64,000 nucleotides of DNA from Hylemonella gracilis ATCC 19624 (GCF_000211835.1 NZ_AEGR01000056.1:62001-126000), one strand, 5' to 3'; positions 17,362 to 26,304 are shown, counted from the stretch's first letter. Notes: generated from the sequence alone by a model not told the origin. Program-made: numbers and translations.

Positions 17362-18066
17362 TCACTCGAAGCCGTCGGCACGGCGCTGCGCCGCCGCCTC
17401 GGGCGTGGCCAGCATCTCGATGAGCACGCGCGCGGCCAAGGCTTGCTCGGAACGCGAGGTGATGGCGGCGATGTAGACGGTCGCGAGCTCGAAGCTCTTG
17501 GGCAACACGCCCGCGCAGTGCACGCCGGGCGTGGCCAGGATCTCAGTCATGTGGGTGCAGACCAGCACGCCTCGGGCGTCGGCTGGCTCAGCCTCACACA
17601 GGGTCTGCAAGGCGGCACTGCCGTTGGCGAAGAAGCGCAGCTTGGACGCCAGCTCCGGCATCAAACCGAGGCGTTGGACCACCTGCATCAGGTGCGTGCC
17701 GGCACGGGTCTTGGCCGGATCGGCGAAATAGACGGCCCGCGCGGCAAGCAGCGCGGCCTTGAGCGCCTGCGGCGTCTCCACGCAGGGCACGGGCTCACCG
17801 GACCGCACGGCCACGCCCGTGCGCACCAGCCCCAGGGCTCGCGCGCTGTCGGGCAGGACACGGCCAGCGACGACGAGTTCCTCGATCAGCGCCTGGGTGA
17901 GGATGAGCACGTCACAGGCTTCGCCCGCGAGCAGGCGATCACGCATCAGGCCCACCGCGCCGAAACGGGCCTCGATCGTGCGTCCGGTCTGCCGTTGAAA
18001 ATCCTCGCGCAGCTTTGCAATCAACCCCCTGGCCGCGCCGCCGCTCAGGACATGGAGTGCACCCAT
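17362..18066 (-). CDS. ModA-like substrate-binding-fold protein without signal peptide
   Basis: 234 residues. The start M-G-A-L-H-V-L-S-G-G-A-A and the segment C-D-V-L-I-L-T-Q-A-L-I-E-E-L match the molybdate-binding-protein type (SBP_bac_11), as does the A-D-P-A-K-T-R-A-G segment. The N terminus is directly the first beta strand: no signal peptide or lipobox is present, and GGAG 7 bases before ATG 18066 supports that start. No ABC permease or ATPase is next to it. It may be a cytosolic sensor or binding protein rather than a transport component; that is inference. Confidence 0.75.
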   Translation of the reverse strand: MGALHVLSGGAARGLIAKLREDFQRQTGRTIEARFGAVGLMRDRLLAGEACDVLILTQALIEELVVAGRVLPDSARALGLVRTGVAVRSGEPVPCVETPQALKAALLAARAVYFADPAKTRAGTHLMQVVQRLGLMPELASKLRFFANGSAALQTLCEAEPADARGVLVCTHMTEILATPGVHCAGVLPKSFELATVYIAAITSRSEQALAARVLIEMLATPEAAAQRRADGFE

Positions 18067-18192
18067 CGCGGGTCTCCTTCTGGGCTTGTTTGTTGTCGGT
18101 CGCAGCCATGCTAGTGCGGCTGCGCACGCGCCTCTCCGAGGACTATCCCTGAAAGGCCGCCTAGGGAAAGCGTGGGCCAGCGTTTCCCCGGG

Positions 18193-19389
18193 TTAAACCA
18201 TCAGCGGTTCTTCCTGCATCGCCTCGATCTGCTCATGCAACACACGGGCCTGGCCTTGCCAGTAGTCCGAGCTACCGAACCAGGGAAAGTTGCGCGGGAA
18301 GGTGGGGTCGGCCCAGCGGCGCGCGAGCCAGGCACTGTAGTGAATGAGGCGCAAGGTGCGCAGGGGCTCGACCAAGGCCAGCTCGCGCCGGTCGAAGGGA
18401 CGCATCTGTTCGTAGCCGTCGAGCAGGCAGGAGAGTTGACCGGAACGCTGCGCGCGGTCCCCCGAGAGCAGCATCCACAGGTCTTGCACGGCGGGCCCCA
18501 TGCAGGCGTCGTCCAGGTCCACGAAGTGAGGACCGGGGGCCGTGGCCGTGGCCGTGACCGTGGTCGCCGTGGCGGATGAGGAGGCAGCGACGGCTTGTGC
18601 CGCGGGCTTGCGGCCCGATGACTCGGCGGACTCCAGCGGCGTCCAAAGCACATTGCCCGCGTGGCAATCACCATGCAGGCGGATCGGCGCGAGGTCGCGC
18701 AGGGGCTCGGTGTAGCGGGCTTGCACCAAGGCCAGAGCCTCTTCGCAAGCGCCTTGCCAGGCGGATTGCGCGTCCAGCGGGATCATGTCGCTGTCCAACA
18801 GCCAGCGCAGGGGCTCGAAGCCAAAGCGCTGCGCGTCGAGCACGGGACGGTGGGCGAAGGGTCTGCGCGCGCCCACCTCGTGCAGGCGCGCGAGGAAGCG
18901 GCCGATCCATTCCAGCACTTCGGCATCGTCCAGTTCAGGTGCGCGCCCGCCACGGCGCGGACTGACCGAGAAGAAAAAACGCGCCGCCGCGCCCCCATCG
19001 GCGACGGCATCCTTGCCGCCGTATTGGGCGCCATCCACTGCCGCGGCCGCCTCGCAGACATGCAGGCTGCGGCCCTGCAACAGCAGGGGCGCGACCACCG
19101 GCACCTCCGCCTCCGTCAGCTCGGCGGCGAAGGCGTGCTCTTCCAGGATTTGCGCCTCGCTCCAGCGGCCAGGCCGGTAGAACTTGGCGACGACGCTGCC
19201 CCCATCGTCCAGTCCCGCCAGATAGACGCGGTTTTCGTAAGAGCTGAGCGCCTGCAGTCGCCCATCGCAAGGCAGGCCCAGGCCGAGCAGCGCGTCCTGC
19301 ACCACATCGGGGGTCAAGGCATCGTAGGGATGCGCGGAGGACAGAGAGACGCGGGCGGCATGGGACATGAGGCGACGATTGTCCGTCAT
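18193..19389 (-). CDS. srkA: SrkA/YihE/RdoA-type protein kinase
   Basis: 398 residues from ATG 19389 (AGG at 6 bases upstream) or 391 from ATG 19368. The family is an aminoglycoside-phosphotransferase-like Ser/Thr kinase: H-G-D-C-H-A-G-N (Brenner motif, catalytic Asp and Asn) and F-V-D-L-D-D-A (metal-binding Asp) are intact, as is A-K-F-Y-R-P-G-R-W near the N-terminal lobe. E. coli SrkA has 328 residues and counters envelope-stress death. Two insertions explain the extra length: one before F-F-F-S-V, and an Ala/Thr-rich stretch between the two catalytic motifs coded by a hexanucleotide repeat. The usual dsbA partner is not adjacent. Confidence 0.8.
   Translation of the reverse strand: MTDNRRLMSHAARVSLSSAHPYDALTPDVVQDALLGLGLPCDGRLQALSSYENRVYLAGLDDGGSVVAKFYRPGRWSEAQILEEHAFAAELTEAEVPVVAPLLLQGRSLHVCEAAAAVDGAQYGGKDAVADGGAAARFFFSVSPRRGGRAPELDDAEVLEWIGRFLARLHEVGARRPFAHRPVLDAQRFGFEPLRWLLDSDMIPLDAQSAWQGACEEALALVQARYTEPLRDLAPIRLHGDCHAGNVLWTPLESAESSGRKPAAQAVAASSSATATTVTATATAPGPHFVDLDDACMGPAVQDLWMLLSGDRAQRSGQLSCLLDGYEQMRPFDRRELALVEPLRTLRLIHYSAWLARRWADPTFPRNFPWFGSSDYWQGQARVLHEQIEAMQEEPLMV
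18539..18562 (-). repeat. Hexanucleotide repeat inside the srkA-like gene
   Basis: GCCGTG occurs three times in a row on the plus strand, followed by ACCGTG and then degenerate copies. On the coding strand it encodes alternating Thr-Ala (T-A-T-A type) residues between the kinase motifs. Units of 6 bp keep the frame, so slippage would only change linker length. Confidence 0.6.
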
Positions 19390-19575
19390 CGCCTGCGCGG
19401 CGCGACGGTGCGGCCCTCCGACGTGGCCTTGCCCGCGGCCATGCGGGAACCTGCCGCCGCTGCATGACCGACGCCACTTGAAACACGGGGCGTGCACATA
19501 TCCAGTGGCGCAAAGGGCGGAAAAGCAGGACCAAAGGCCCGCAGAGCCGGTGGTCTGGCGGGTTTCACCGAGGGT

Positions 19576-19596
19576 TTGTCAGGCTTTTTCTGACAA
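19576..19596. repeat. 7-bp inverted repeat in a 314-base intergenic region
   Basis: TTGTCAG, a 7-base T-rich spacer and CTGACAA form a perfect inverted repeat. It lies between the divergent srkA-like and 79-residue-protein genes (space 19390-19703) and could be an operator. The rest of that space shows no further gene or clear promoter; bases 19676-19686 are a run of T. Confidence 0.35.
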
Positions 19597-19703
19597 GAGA
19601 AACCGATGTACGCCGATTCAAGATCTTGGAGGCGGCCCCTAAAGTTCGCGCACGCAATCACAAAACCGAGATTCCTCTTTTTTTTGCGTCACAAGGAACC
19701 GCC

Positions 19704-19943
19704 ATGCAAAGCAACCCGACCGCCCTCAATCCCTTCAGTCTGATGATGGAGCCCGAGGCCGTGATCCAGGCCATGGAACGCTCCACCGCCCTGCGCTCGC
19801 TGCGCCGCCACCAGCTGCGTCCCCTGGACAAGCCGCTGATTCCCTATTCCAGCACCCGCATCAACCCGATGCGCGACGTGCAGGACGAAGAACAAGCCGC
19901 CGTGCGCCAGGTGCGCCCGGACGCGATGGGCCTGGGCCACTGA
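19704..19943 (+). CDS. Small hypothetical protein, 79 residues
   Basis: The protein has proline-rich N and C parts around a basic helix: E-A-V-I-Q-A-M-E-R-S, then L-R-S-L-R-R-H-Q-L-R-P-L-D-K-P, and an acidic segment D-V-Q-D-E-E-Q. AAGGA lies 7 bases before the ATG, which makes translation likely. It has no signal peptide, membrane segment or cysteine. The family is not recognised. GC skew of third codon positions is normal for the region. A 6-bp hairpin (20005-20020) follows after the stop. Confidence 0.65.
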   Translation: MQSNPTALNPFSLMMEPEAVIQAMERSTALRSLRRHQLRPLDKPLIPYSSTRINPMRDVQDEEQAAVRQVRPDAMGLGH

Positions 19944-20111
19944 TCTTTCCCGCGCATCGGAACGGCTGAGCACGCGCCGCGTGGCTCGTTGACGCTGGCC
20001 GTGACCTGGCCTTTGCCAGGCTTCCGATCGATTCTTGCGTCACCGACACGGGAAGTCGGCATTTGCGTTTATCCTAGGCGGGCTTCGCTGCACTGACTTG
20101 CCCCGCCTGCC

Positions 20112-20537
20112 ATGTCGCATTTTCCCGCCCGTCCCCCCGTCGAAGGTTATGCCGGCGATGTCTCGCCCGAACAGGCCTGGGCCTGGGTTCAGGGCGGCGA
20201 AGCCGTGCTGATCGACGTGCGCAGCGATGCTGAGCGCGAGTGGGTGGGGTATGTGCCGGGCGCCATCGGCCTGGCTTGGAAACAATGGCCTGGCATGGCC
20301 CTGAACCCCGCTTTTGACACAGAGCTGCAAGCCGCGGCGGCGTCCGCGCCGGGCAAGAAGCTGGTGCTGCTGTGCCGCAGCGGCGTGCGTTCCGTCGCGG
20401 CCGCGCGGCGTGCCACTGAACTCGGCCTGGCGGCTTACAACATCCTGGAAGGCTTCGAAGGCGATGCCGATGCCCAGGGACACCGAGGCCGCGTGGGCGG
20501 CTGGCGCTACCGGGGTCTGCCCTGGAAGCAGTACTGA
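20112..20537 (+). CDS. Rhodanese-like sulfurtransferase
   Basis: 141 residues, one rhodanese domain. V-L-I-D-V-R-S-D-A-E-R-E-W-V-G-Y is the family's first signature, and the active-site loop is C-R-S-G-V-R-S-V-A-A-A, with the persulfide-forming cysteine in the expected place after V-L-L. No signal peptide, so cytosolic. Such single-domain proteins move sulfane sulfur to acceptors such as thiols. coaX follows 33 bases later on the same strand and is probably co-transcribed. Confidence 0.88.
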   Translation: MSHFPARPPVEGYAGDVSPEQAWAWVQGGEAVLIDVRSDAEREWVGYVPGAIGLAWKQWPGMALNPAFDTELQAAAASAPGKKLVLLCRSGVRSVAAARRATELGLAAYNILEGFEGDADAQGHRGRVGGWRYRGLPWKQY

Positions 20538-20570
20538 CGACCACGCCCCGGCATCACCTCACGGCCCGCC

Positions 20571-21401
20571 ATGTCTTTTCTCGCCATCGACGTCGGCAAC
20601 ACGCGCCTCAAGTGGGCGCTGTTTGAGTCCGCTCAGCCTGGCGCGCGCGCGCTGGCCCAGGGCGCTGAGTTCCTCGATCACATCGACAAACTGGCCGAGA
20701 CATCCTGGAGCCGCCTGCCCCCGCCCCAGACCATGCTGGGCTGCGTGGTCGCCAGCGACGCGGTCAAGCACCGCGTCGAGGCCCAGATGGAAGAGCTGTG
20801 GGACGTCTCGCCGCAGTGGGTGATCGCCAGCGCGCAGGAAGCGGGCCTGGTCAACGGTTACGACCACCCGGCCCGGCTCGGCCCCGACCGCTGGGTCGCG
20901 ATGATCGGCGCCTGGCACCGCATGCGCGCCCTGCCTGGTGCCTCGACACAGTCCCGCCCCATCGTGCTGTCCATGGTGGGCACGGCGGTGACGGTGGAAG
21001 CCATCGACGCGAGCGGCAAGTTCCTGGGCGGCTACATCCTGCCGGGCCACGGCATCATGCTGCGCGCGCTGGAGTCGGGCACGGCCGGCCTGCATGTGCC
21101 CACCGGCGAGGTGCGCCCCTTCCCCACCAACACCAGCGACGCGCTGACCAGCGGCGGCACCTTCGCCATCGCGGGCGCGATGGACCGCATGGTGCAGCAC
21201 GTGCGCGCGCATTGCGGCGTGGACCCCTGGTGCGTGATGACGGGCGGCGCGGGCTGGAAGATGGCGCCCAGCCTGGCCTCGCGCTTTGAGTTGATCGACA
21301 GCCTGATCTTCGATGGCCTACTGCAGATCGCGACCCACCGCGGCCTGGACCAGAAGACAGCGGCCGATGCGCCCCTGATCCAGCCGCGCTTCGCGCTGTG
21401 A
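20571..21401 (+). CDS. coaX: Type III pantothenate kinase
   Basis: 276 residues. The N terminus [14 protein letters not shown] is the phosphate-binding ASKHA motif of CoaX, and [17 protein letters not shown] and T-G-G-A-G-W are further family signatures. It phosphorylates pantothenate, the first step to coenzyme A; type III enzymes need a monovalent cation and resist feedback by CoA. birA, often next to coaX in beta-proteobacteria, is not in this window. It converges with the M20 gene. Confidence 0.93.
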   Translation: MSFLAIDVGNTRLKWALFESAQPGARALAQGAEFLDHIDKLAETSWSRLPPPQTMLGCVVASDAVKHRVEAQMEELWDVSPQWVIASAQEAGLVNGYDHPARLGPDRWVAMIGAWHRMRALPGASTQSRPIVLSMVGTAVTVEAIDASGKFLGGYILPGHGIMLRALESGTAGLHVPTGEVRPFPTNTSDALTSGGTFAIAGAMDRMVQHVRAHCGVDPWCVMTGGAGWKMAPSLASRFELIDSLIFDGLLQIATHRGLDQKTAADAPLIQPRFAL

Positions 21402-21428
21402 GTCGTTGACGCTCTGAGGCGTTGATCT

Positions 21429-21444
21429 GGGGCGCCCGCGCCCC
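21429..21444. terminator. GC-rich hairpin between convergent genes
   Basis: GGGGCG, loop CCCG, CGCCCC wait-shaped 6-bp perfect stem between the coaX stop (21401) and the amidohydrolase stop (21471). No U-run follows on either strand, so the terminator role is only suggested by position. Confidence 0.3.
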
Positions 21445-21470
21445 GTGACCGGTGCGGACGACTTCTGCCC

Positions 21471-22661
21471 TCAAGCCTTCTTCAGGAATTCCTCGACCAG
21501 GCGCACCCAGAAGGTCGCGCCCAAGGGGATCAGGTCGTCGTTGAAGTCGTAGCTCGGGTTGTGCAGGGTGCACGGCCCTTCGCCATGGCCGTGACCGCGG
21601 TGCGCGCCTTCGCCATTGCCGATGAAGGCATAGGCACCGGGCTTGGCCCGCAGCATGTAGGCGAAATCTTCCGCGCCCATGGTGGGCTCCTGCCGCAGCA
21701 CGTTCGCCTCGCCCACGATGCTGGCCATCACTCGCCGGGCGAAGGCGACCTCGGCCTCGCTGTTGATGGTGGCGGGGTAGTTGCGCACGAACTCGAATTC
21801 ACAGCTCGCGCCGAAGGCGGCGCAGGTGTGGTCCGCGCAGACTTTCATGCGGGCCTCGATCAGGTCCAGCACTTCGGGCCGGAAGGTGCGCACCGTGCCC
21901 TGCAGCTCGCAGCTGTCAGCGATCACGTTGGTGGCGTGGCCCGCGTGGATCATGGTCACCGAGATCACGCCCGCCTCGATGGGTTTGACGTTGCGGCTGA
22001 TGATGGTCTGGAAGGCCTGCACCAGCTGCGCGGCCACGACCACCGGGTCCACCGTGTTGTAGGCCATGGCCGCGTGACCGCCCTTGCCCTTGACCACGAT
22101 CTTGAATTCATTGGTGGAGGCCATCACCGGACCTGGACTGAGCGCGAAGCTGCCCGCCGGCAGGCCGGGCCAGTTGTGCATGCCAAACACCGCGTCTACC
22201 GGGAACTGATCGAACAAGCCGTCGCGGATCATGCGGTCGGCGCCAGCGCCCCCCTCTTCCGCGGGCTGGAAGATCAGGTGGACCGTGCCATCGAAGTTGC
22301 GGTTGAGCGCCAGGTGCTGGGCCGCCGCCAACAGCATGGCGGTGTGGCCATCGTGTCCGCAGGCGTGCATCTTGCCCGCGTGGCGGCTGGCGTGGGGGAA
22401 AGCGTTGATCTCCTGCACAGGCAGGGCGTCCATGTCGGCGCGCAGGCCGATGGCGCGCGAGGACGTGCCGTTGCGCACCGTGCCCACCACGCCCGTGCCG
22501 CCCAAGCCCCGGTGCACGGGGATGCCCCACTCGGCGAGCTTGGCCGCCACCAGGTCCGAGGTACGGAACTCTTCGTAGCTCAGCTCGGGATGGGCGTGAA
22601 TGTCACGCCGGATGCCAGCGATGCCGGCGGCCTGCACGGCGATGGAGTCAATGAGTTTCAT
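21471..22661 (-). CDS. M20-family amidohydrolase (hippurate-hydrolase-like)
   Basis: 396 residues, the normal length of the M20D aminoacylase/amidohydrolase family. Metal ligands are in M-H-A-C-G-H-D-G-H-T (Cys and His), E-E-G-G-A-G-A-D (Glu pair), and M-H-N-W-P-G-L-P; the C-terminal M-G-A-E-D-F-A-Y-M is also typical. These cytosolic two-metal enzymes cleave N-acyl amino acids such as hippurate. H-P-E-L-S-Y-E-E near residue 26 is the family start signature and fixes the first ATG. It is divergent from the YeeE/YedE gene. Confidence 0.9.
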   Translation of the reverse strand: MKLIDSIAVQAAGIAGIRRDIHAHPELSYEEFRTSDLVAAKLAEWGIPVHRGLGGTGVVGTVRNGTSSRAIGLRADMDALPVQEINAFPHASRHAGKMHACGHDGHTAMLLAAAQHLALNRNFDGTVHLIFQPAEEGGAGADRMIRDGLFDQFPVDAVFGMHNWPGLPAGSFALSPGPVMASTNEFKIVVKGKGGHAAMAYNTVDPVVVAAQLVQAFQTIISRNVKPIEAGVISVTMIHAGHATNVIADSCELQGTVRTFRPEVLDLIEARMKVCADHTCAAFGASCEFEFVRNYPATINSEAEVAFARRVMASIVGEANVLRQEPTMGAEDFAYMLRAKPGAYAFIGNGEGAHRGHGHGEGPCTLHNPSYDFNDDLIPLGATFWVRLVEEFLKKA

Positions 22662-22706
22662 GGTGATCGGACCTCAGGGTGAGAGTCTAGTTCAGCGCCT
22701 GGGGGC

Positions 22707-22777
22707 TGTCACCCCAAGGGGCACACCTCAAGGGCGCGGGGTCTCAGGGCATGCCCTGGGGTCGGGCGGGGGTGACA
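22707..22777. repeat. Nested inverted repeats in a divergent promoter region
   Basis: TGTCACCCC (22707-22715) and GGGGTGACA (22769-22777) are a perfect 9-bp pair; between them CAGGGCATGCCCTG (22745-22758) is a 14-base perfect palindrome. They lie between the amidohydrolase and YeeE/YedE starts and could be control sites or a cruciform-forming element. Confidence 0.4.
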
Positions 22778-22806
22778 ACCCGCTGAATCCGCGAAAATCA
22801 CCGCCC

Positions 22807-23922
22807 ATGACTGACACGGACATCGGCGCGCTCAACAGCCAGGTGCTTTGGACCGTTCTGGCCCTGGCCCTGGTCTTCGGCGTCATCGCGCGACGCACCC
22901 GTTTCTGCACGCTGGGCGCCATTTCGGATGTCGTGGCGATGGGCGACTGGCAGCGGGCCCGGATGTGGGCCCTGGCCGTCGCGACCGCGATGGTGGGCTT
23001 CAACGCCATGGTGGCGCTGGGCTGGGTCGAGGCCCGCAACTCCCTCTATGCCGCACCTCGGCTGCTTTGGCTCTCCGCCCTGGTGGGTGGAGCCTTGTTT
23101 GGGCTGGGCATGAGCTTGGCCTCGGGCTGCGGCAGCCGCAACCTGGTGCGTCTGGGCGGCGGCAATCTCAAATCCCTGGTCGTGCTGTTGGTCTTGGCCA
23201 TCAGCGCCTCGGCGACCTTGCGAGGCCTGACCGCGGTGCTGCGCGTTGAAACCGTCGACCGCGTGCGCATCGAGCTGCCCACGGGGCAAGACCTGCCCTC
23301 GCTGCTGGCCCTGCCGACAGGGTTGCCTGTGACGACGCTGGCGGCGGTGATCGGTGGCTTGCTCGCCTGCGCCCTGCTGGCCTGGGTGCTGCGCCAGCCG
23401 GAAGGACGCAGCGGCGAAACCTGGCTCGGCGGTCTGGGCATCGGGGCGGTGATCGCCGCCGTGTGGTGGGTGTCGGGACGGCTGGGCTATGTGCCCGAGG
23501 ACCCGAACACGCTGGAGCCTGCCTTCCTGGCCACCAACTCGCGCCGCATGGAGTCCTTGTCGATGGTGGCGCCCGTGGCCTACGCGTTTGAATGGATTCA
23601 GTTCTTCAGCGACAAGTCCCGCGTGCTGACCGTGGGCATCGTGGCGGCCTTCGGCGTCGCGGCTGGCGCGCTGGCCGACGCGCTGGTGACGCGCGAATTC
23701 CGTTGGGAAGGCTTCCAGGGCGTCGAAGATTTGGGGCATCACCTGGTCGGCGCCACGCTGATGGGCGTGGGCGGGGTGACCGCGTTGGGTTGCACGGTAG
23801 GGCAAGGCATCAGCGGGGTGTCCACCCTGTCGCTGGGAAGTTTCCTGGCCGTGGGCGGCATCATCGCGGGCACCCTGCTGGGCTTGCGCTGGCAGCGCTG
23901 GCGCATTGAGCGCGGCGGATGA
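22807..23922 (+). CDS. YeeE/YedE-family transporter (thiosulfate/sulfur-compound uptake type)
   Basis: 371 residues with about nine to ten membrane helices. The two family motifs are G-M-S-L-A-S-G-C-G-S-R-N-L-V-R and A-L-G-C-T-V-G-Q-G-I-S-G, each with a conserved cysteine in the pore, as in the thiosulfate transporter TsuA/YeeE. R-R-T-R-F-C-T-L-G-A near residue 33 carries a third conserved cysteine. The frame opens earlier, but ATG 22807 gives the family N terminus. The rhodanese at 20112 is 2.3 kb away, so a joint role in sulfur metabolism is possible but unproven. Confidence 0.86.
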   Translation: MTDTDIGALNSQVLWTVLALALVFGVIARRTRFCTLGAISDVVAMGDWQRARMWALAVATAMVGFNAMVALGWVEARNSLYAAPRLLWLSALVGGALFGLGMSLASGCGSRNLVRLGGGNLKSLVVLLVLAISASATLRGLTAVLRVETVDRVRIELPTGQDLPSLLALPTGLPVTTLAAVIGGLLACALLAWVLRQPEGRSGETWLGGLGIGAVIAAVWWVSGRLGYVPEDPNTLEPAFLATNSRRMESLSMVAPVAYAFEWIQFFSDKSRVLTVGIVAAFGVAAGALADALVTREFRWEGFQGVEDLGHHLVGATLMGVGGVTALGCTVGQGISGVSTLSLGSFLAVGGIIAGTLLGLRWQRWRIERGG

Positions 23923-23980
23923 ACTCCTCAATTGCACGCGTCCGCTGAGGGGCAGCTTGAGCGCGCACTGAGCGCGCCAG

Positions 23981-24020
23981 CTCAGCTCAGCTCAGCTCAG
24001 CTCAGCTCAGCTCAGCTCAG
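23981..24020. repeat. Pentanucleotide tandem repeat (CTCAG) x 8
   Basis: Eight perfect copies of CTCAG, followed by CTCGG. They sit between the converging stops of the YeeE/YedE gene (23922) and the HD-GYP gene (24055). A run this long is prone to slippage; being outside coding sequence it would not change a frame. Confidence 0.95.
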
Positions 24021-24054
24021 CTCGGGGCGGCGACGCAACGCCACGCGGGTTTGC

Positions 24055-26304
24055 TCAGCCCAGGTACTTGCTGATCTCGACCGTGTCGATCTGGGCCGGG
24101 TCCATGTAGCGGCGCGCGTAAGCCAGATAGACGCCCGAACTCAGGAACAGATCGAACAGCACGGGATCGATGTGTCCCTTGGTTTTGAACTGGTGCAAGA
24201 TTTCGACCGCCGTCGACAGCGACTTGGCCTTCTGGTAAGGCCGGTCCCGCGCGGTCAGGGCTTCGAAGATGTCGGCGATGGCCATGATGCGCGCGGGGAT
24301 CGACAGCTGCGCCCCCGTCAGCCCGCGCGGGTAGCCTGAACCCGTCAAGGTCTCGTGGTGCGTGCCCGCGTATTCGGGCACGCGCTTGAGGTCATCGGGC
24401 AAGGGCATGCTCTCCAGCATGCGGATGGTCTGAATGATGTGCTCGTTGATCTTGAAGCGCTCTTCCGCGTTCAGGGTGCCGCGCTGGATGCAGAGGTTGT
24501 AGAGCTCACCCCGGTTGTAGAGATAGCGCGGCGGCTTGAGCTTGAAATCGCCTCCGTCGTCGCTCTTGTGTCGTTCGATCAGGTGGTAAGGCTGGTCGGC
24601 CAGCAAGTTCTCCCGCGCGGGCAGGCCGGCGCGCGGTGTCTTTTCATGAAGCCGCAGCTCTTCATGCGACAGGCCGAGGCGGTCGTCGAAATGGCGCAGC
24701 CAGGTTTCCTGGGCGATGGCGCGCAAGCGGGTGACATGTGCCTCGTCCATGCTCTCGCCCCCAAGATTGCATTCGGCCACGAAGGCAAAGTCCTCGTGCA
24801 GCTGGGTCTCGCGGCGCTCGAATTCCGCGCGGGCCTGCGCGGCCGAGCCTCCGGCGAGCACGGCCTCCAGTTCGCGCACCTTGGCGTCGCGCAGCAGCAC
24901 CTCAAAACGAGTGCGGATTTCGTGGATCCGGTTGACGATGGTCTCCAGCTTGGTCGCCTTGTCCACCACGTACTCGGGTGTGGTGACCTTGCCGCAGTCG
25001 TGCAACCAAGCACCAATGCGGAACTCGCGCCACTCCTGCTCAGTCTTGAAAGCGAAGTCGGCCAGAGGCCCCTCGCGCACGCGCTCCGCCTCTTCGGCCA
25101 GCATGAAGGCCAGTTCGGGCACGCGGGCGCAGTGGCCTCCGGTGTAGGGGCTCTTGGTGTCGATGGCGCCCGCCAGCATGCGGATCATCGAATCGGTGAG
25201 GTTCCTCTGAGCGTCCAGCAATTCATGGTTCTCGAGCGCCATGGCGGTTTCCGCGGCCAGCGCCTCGGTGAATCCGATGATCTCCGGGTCGAAGGGGCAG
25301 ATCGCTCCCGTGCGGGAGTCTTGGGCATTGATCATCAGGACGACGCCAATCACCTTGCCGTCGCGCGGCTTGAGCGGCACACCGAGCACGGACAGGGGCG
25401 AGATGCCAGCGGCTTCGGCCAGACGCCGCAGGGGATCCAGATCGAGGCCATTCGCGCTTGCAACGCGGGCGTCATTGATGACCACGGTGGCGCCCGTGCG
25501 GGCGACCCGCTGCGCGACGCGGTCACGCGCGTCGGCCCCCTCGCCCGCCCTGGGCATTTCCATGGGCAATTCCTTGCTGCCGGCGGCCATGTGTTCGTGC
25601 GTGCTGTAGGCCATGCGCAGCGTGTTCTCCGGCGTGCGCGTGAAAAGAGCCACCGCCTCGCAGTTGGCGATGTCGCGCGCGCCCAGCAGGGCGCGCTTCA
25701 TCAAGGCCTGGCGGTCCGTGTCGCGGCCGAGCGCGATGCCGATCTCAACCAGTTTGGCCAACTTGGCGCGCGCCTCCCCCAGCGCCAGGCCCGTGCGACG
25801 CACTTGGTCGCCCAGCTGGATGTTTTGCGCCTCCAGCAAGCCCAAGGCGTCACGCACCAGCAACTGGGTCTGCACGCGCGCCAACAGGATGGGCGGGCTG
25901 ACCGGCTTGGCGATGTAGTCCGCCGCCCCCAGCGCCAGGCCCTTGCTTTCATCGTCCTCGCTGCTCATGCCGGTGAGGAAAATGACGGGAATCGCCTGGG
26001 TCCTTTCGTTGGCCTTGAGGCGTTCGCAGACCTCATAGCCCGACAGACCCGGCATCACCACGTCCAGCAGGATCAGGTCAGGCAGTTCATCCCCGCTGGC
26101 CAGCGCTGCCAAGGCCTTCTCACCGCTGTTGGCCAATCTCACCCGGTAGAAGTCCTTGAGCAGACCGGCGAGCAAGGACAGGTTGTCTGCCGTGTCATCC
26201 ACGACCAGGATGGTTCTCTTGTGCATCGCCTGATCAACATGGTTAGCCGATGCGGCGCTTGTTTTGGAGCCGCCGGGTGTCGCTCTCAACGTGGTCGATG
26301 TCAT
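24055..26304 (-). CDS. Response regulator, REC-GAF-HD-GYP (c-di-GMP phosphodiesterase)
   Basis: 749 residues. REC domain at about 28-145 (I-L-V-V-D-D, phospho-acceptor in L-I-L-L-D-V-V-M-P-G), a coiled-coil-like linker, GAF at about 190-355, then a HD-GYP domain: W-L-H-D-C-G-K near 434 and H-E-T-L-T-G-S-G-Y-P-R-G near 654. Metal ligands are present, so it should hydrolyse c-di-GMP to pGpG or GMP. About 170 residues are inserted between the HD and GYP halves, more than in a minimal HD-GYP. ATG 26304 has GGGGGAG 6 bases before it and overlaps the kinase stop by 4 bases (ATGA), so the pair is translationally coupled. Confidence 0.93.
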   Translation of the reverse strand: MTSTTLRATPGGSKTSAASANHVDQAMHKRTILVVDDTADNLSLLAGLLKDFYRVRLANSGEKALAALASGDELPDLILLDVVMPGLSGYEVCERLKANERTQAIPVIFLTGMSSEDDESKGLALGAADYIAKPVSPPILLARVQTQLLVRDALGLLEAQNIQLGDQVRRTGLALGEARAKLAKLVEIGIALGRDTDRQALMKRALLGARDIANCEAVALFTRTPENTLRMAYSTHEHMAAGSKELPMEMPRAGEGADARDRVAQRVARTGATVVINDARVASANGLDLDPLRRLAEAAGISPLSVLGVPLKPRDGKVIGVVLMINAQDSRTGAICPFDPEIIGFTEALAAETAMALENHELLDAQRNLTDSMIRMLAGAIDTKSPYTGGHCARVPELAFMLAEEAERVREGPLADFAFKTEQEWREFRIGAWLHDCGKVTTPEYVVDKATKLETIVNRIHEIRTRFEVLLRDAKVRELEAVLAGGSAAQARAEFERRETQLHEDFAFVAECNLGGESMDEAHVTRLRAIAQETWLRHFDDRLGLSHEELRLHEKTPRAGLPARENLLADQPYHLIERHKSDDGGDFKLKPPRYLYNRGELYNLCIQRGTLNAEERFKINEHIIQTIRMLESMPLPDDLKRVPEYAGTHHETLTGSGYPRGLTGAQLSIPARIMAIADIFEALTARDRPYQKAKSLSTAVEILHQFKTKGHIDPVLFDLFLSSGVYLAYARRYMDPAQIDTVEISKYLG

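Noticed and set aside
23981-24020. CRISPR array
   Set aside because: The repeats are five bases without spacers; no CRISPR-like repeat-spacer pattern was seen anywhere in the window.
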